NCBI GenBank assembly: GCA_002029295.1
Contig: MZGW01000002.1
Span: 164,001 to 228,000 of the forward strand
Direction of reading: 5' to 3'
DNA from: Alkalithermobacter paradoxus
GTDB lineage: Bacteria > Bacillota > Clostridia > Peptostreptococcales > Peptostreptococcaceae
DNA length: 64,000 nucleotides
Of the stretch, positions 63,508 through 64,000 are shown one piece after another; positions within the stretch are counted from its first letter, which is position 1, and each line of letters opens with the position of its first letter. The position numbers were made by a program, and so were the translations under genes. Below the pieces are notes generated by a model. The model searched no databases, was not told the DNA's origin, and saw only the letters and a list, made by a program, of their open reading frames with translations.

Positions 63508-63528
63508 GGATTTCCTAGTCCTTTTTTT
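63501..63528 (+). terminator. Terminator after the methyltransferase gene
   Basis: Stem GGACTAGG/CCTAGTCC with a five-base loop, seven Ts; overlaps the stop codon. Confidence 0.93.
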
Positions 63529-63545
63529 GAACAAAGGAGGAAACT

Positions 63546-63689
63546 ATGAAGATATACTATAATGAGATATTTCTTGTGCTATTACTTATAATATTAATAT
63601 CTATTCAGTACTCTATAAATAAGATTATAGTAATTCTAAAAGAGATAAGAAACATACTATGTGAAGTTAAAATAAAGGACAAGATGTAA
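63546..63689 (+). CDS. 47-residue single-pass membrane protein
   Basis: Not recognised. ATG behind AAAGGAGG. One hydrophobic segment (IFLVLLLIILISIQYSI, residues 8-24) then an amphipathic basic tail (KIIVILKEIRNILCEVKIKDKM). It stops one base before the next gene's ATG, so translation is probably coupled to the sigma-54 regulator that follows. Confidence 0.65.
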   Translation: MKIYYNEIFLVLLLIILISIQYSINKIIVILKEIRNILCEVKIKDKM

Positions 63690-63690
63690 T

Positions 63691-64000
63691 ATGATAGGAT
63701 TAAAGCACATAAAAGAAGATATTGAAAATATAGCAAAAGTAATATCAACAGTTCTTAATGTAGATGTTACTATAGTTGATGAAGATTTAATAAGAATAGC
63801 AGGTACTGGCCACTATAAGAATAAAATAGGAGAAAAAGTAAGTGAACGATCTGCATTTGGAATATCATTATCAAGTGGCAAAAACTTTATAATAGAGAAT
63901 CCAAGAGAAGATAACATATGTAATATGTGTAAAATAAAAGACATTTGTAATGAGTATGCAGAAGTGTCCTGTGCAATAAAGTTAGATGAAAAAGTTTACG
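63691..64000 (+). CDS. Sigma-54-dependent regulator, N-terminal part (runs off window)
   Basis: 103 residues visible, frame open at the right edge. The N-terminal sensory region (IAKVISTVLNVDVTIVDEDLIRIAGTG...FGISLSSGKNFIIENPRED) and the Cys set NICNMCKIKDICNEYAEVSC match the N-termini of sigma-54 activators common in Peptostreptococcaceae. The Cys cluster could bind a metal or FeS centre. The AAA+ and DNA-binding domains lie outside the window, so the class is probable, not shown. Confidence 0.68.
   Translation, partial: MIGLKHIKEDIENIAKVISTVLNVDVTIVDEDLIRIAGTGHYKNKIGEKVSERSAFGISLSSGKNFIIENPREDNICNMCKIKDICNEYAEVSCAIKLDEKVY

Overview
The window is AT-rich, densely coded DNA from an anaerobic, spore-forming Firmicute. 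The most likely home is the Peptostreptococcaceae (relatives of Clostridioides difficile), although the species cannot be fixed from the sequence alone. The reasons are a complete D-proline reductase (prd) operon with two in-frame UGA selenocysteine codons and its sigma-54 activator PrdR, an [FeFe] hydrogenase operon of the NADH/ferredoxin type, an alpha/beta-type small acid-soluble spore protein, a PdaB-like deacetylase, a Spo0E-like protein, T-box leaders, and frequent TTG/GTG starts behind strong GGAGG ribosome binding sites. I see no tRNA, rRNA, CRISPR array, insertion sequence or prophage.

Layout. 1-7.7 kb: the 3' end of pgi, a patatin lipase, a DUF2325 protein under a Fur-like operator, brnQ, an SsuBC/TauBC-type ABC pair, an acetyltransferase, a zinc-ribbon protein and an NCS2 purine permease. 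7.7-9.7 kb: two guanine-class riboswitches back to back, one for the permease and one for purK-purE. 9.9-14.0 kb: the three-subunit hydrogenase operon. 14.0-31.8 kb: a PTS IIA gene behind a GlcT-type antiterminator site, NusG-II/Gx-transporter genes, MscS, proC, MgtC, pepF, an HD-GYP protein, a GHKL/YcbB two-component system beside a glutamate-type symporter, Znu-type ABC genes, typA, phoU and gdhA. 31.8-39.2 kb: a lone ABC substrate-binding lipoprotein, an orphan TadG-like protein, a metallo-hydrolase, an Arg/Tyr-rich small protein, an aromatic acid exporter homologue, a BaiN-like flavoprotein, CvfB and a LysM/HEAT protein. 39.2-47.9 kb: valS-folC behind a Val T-box, a peptidoglycan-binding protein, and argG-argH behind two tandem, almost identical Arg T-boxes. 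47.9-51.3 kb: small conserved proteins, a spore protein and PdaB. 51.3-62.0 kb: prdR, a sigma-54 promoter, prdC-prdA-(small)-prdB-prdD-prdE-prdF, then two membrane proteins. 62.2-64.0 kb: an SSB-like protein, a methyltransferase, a tiny membrane protein and the start of another sigma-54 regulator.

How it fits together. Much of the window serves amino-acid (Stickland) fermentation. Proline is racemised (PrdF) and reductively opened (PrdA/PrdB, electrons probably via PrdC). ProC makes proline, GdhA and the BrnQ/glutamate transporters handle oxidisable amino acids, and the hydrogenase disposes of or recovers reducing power. RNA-level control is unusually visible: two purine riboswitches, a GlcT antiterminator site, three T-boxes, two SECIS-like hairpins and a hairpin that would mask a ribosome binding site.

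Most notable observations: the tandem Arg T-box duplication (255-bp repeat, three differences seen); the separation of prdD and prdE exactly where PrdA is cleaved to form its pyruvoyl cofactor, with the stop codon in place of the cofactor-forming Cys; and the hairpin burying the start region of the LysM/HEAT gene. The prd system itself is known biology. I did not find a wholly new multi-gene system.
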